Below are positions 4,902 to 5,071 of a stretch of 5,071 nucleotides of DNA, one piece after another; the stretch's first letter is position 1; the number at the start of each line of letters is the position of its first letter. The notes under the pieces were generated by a model. It was not told where the DNA came from, ran no database searches, and saw only the letters and a program-made list of their open reading frames with translations. The position numbers and the translations under genes are program-made. Source of the stretch: Vibrio sp. 10N.286.49.B1 (GTDB taxonomy: Bacteria > Pseudomonadota > Gammaproteobacteria > Enterobacterales > Vibrionaceae); the NCBI RefSeq assembly GCF_002873335.1, contig NZ_MCUW01000078.1, forward strand, positions 304,125 through 309,195. The letters are read 5' to 3'.

Positions 4902-5071
4902 CTGACCCGCTCACCAACACGAGCTACGAACATCGAAGAGAGTGGATAGAGCGAAAAATTCACGCTCTGACGGAGGTATATTGCATCGATGTTTGCACCT
5001 ACGCCATCATGAATAATCATTATCACCTGGTACTTCATATCAATAAAGACAAAGCGTTAGCATTGTCACTG
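4775..5071 (+). CDS. REP-associated tyrosine transposase (RAYT, Y1/IS200-like), N-terminal part
   Basis: RAYTs are single-strand-specific HUH transposases related to IS200/IS605 TnpA. They nick DNA with a tyrosine, use a metal held by a His-x-His pair, and are often linked with REP palindromes. The frame from ATG 4775 stays open to the window end, giving 99 residues. It shows ARKQLISVDATSYYHCVSRC, the family opening block, then VRRSFLCG, SYEHRREWIE, and DVCTYAIMNNHYHLVLH. In the last block the NHYH at about residues 83-86 is the HUH motif (His84, His86). The catalytic Tyr lies further C-terminal, beyond the window. An in-frame TAA at 4760-4762 confirms the start; only a weak purine-rich site (AGAGA, 4764-4768) precedes it. 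It may be functional, unlike the copy just upstream. It interrupts an integron cassette gene. Confidence 0.88.
   Translation, partial: MLFKTFIADLILTTARKQLISVDATSYYHCVSRCVRRSFLCGADPLTNTSYEHRREWIERKIHALTEVYCIDVCTYAIMNNHYHLVLHINKDKALALSL

Larger units (their letters stand above)
4458..5071 (+). mobile_element. IS200-like / REP-associated tyrosine transposase element with duplicated left end
   Basis: From 4458 the cassette sequence is replaced by DNA present in two copies that leads into a Y1-type transposase. The left end can only be set at or just before 4458, because the gene it entered also has an A-run there. No target duplication is expected, since HUH/Y1 transposases do not make one. Both copies share the purine-rich AAAAGGACACACACC close to the left boundary. 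The right end is outside the window. Confidence 0.7.

Overview
The window is most likely a piece of a Vibrio-type chromosomal integron (superintegron). The DNA is AT-rich by eye. All genes run on the + strand as short, mostly single-gene cassettes. Four attC sites of the VCR/VPR type follow one another at about 754-882, 2856-2952, 3504-3629 and 4161-4289. Each starts with an AACAA-type box, carries internal CAACGC/GCGTTG-like boxes, and ends in GCGTTA. No integron integrase or attI site is visible, so this is the interior of an array. The genus is inferred from the attC style; a related marine gammaproteobacterium cannot be excluded.

Layout. (1) 2-548 is the 3' half of an ISAs1-family insertion sequence, ending in a transposase C-terminus and a CTTGCCCTG terminus. 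(2) 549-748 is the 3' remnant of a cysteine-rich zinc-ribbon gene cut by that IS, followed by attC1. (3) The 877-2946 cassette carries a long gene (1044-2855, 603 aa) that I do not recognise by name. Its C-terminal third looks like a PD-(D/E)XK-type nuclease domain, so it is the best candidate for a new, possibly antiphage, cassette function. (4) The 2947-3623 cassette carries a DinB/YfiT-superfamily protein. (5) The 3624-4283 cassette carries a three-helix membrane protein of unknown function. Its 3' end and attC box are duplicated as a 23-bp tandem repeat. (6) The last cassette starts an NTF2/SnoaL-like (DUF4440-like) gene at 4313. After about 48 codons it is interrupted by a REP-associated tyrosine transposase (RAYT, IS200-like) element whose 5' part is present twice in tandem. 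The first copy has lost its start codon; the second is open and runs off the window end.

The genes do not form a pathway. They are independently acquired cassettes in one orientation, most with very short leaders, so their transcription probably depends on read-through or on promoters within neighbouring cassettes. The 603-aa gene is the exception: it has a 161-bp AT-rich leader that could hold its own promoter. Two unrelated transposable elements have each destroyed a cassette gene here.
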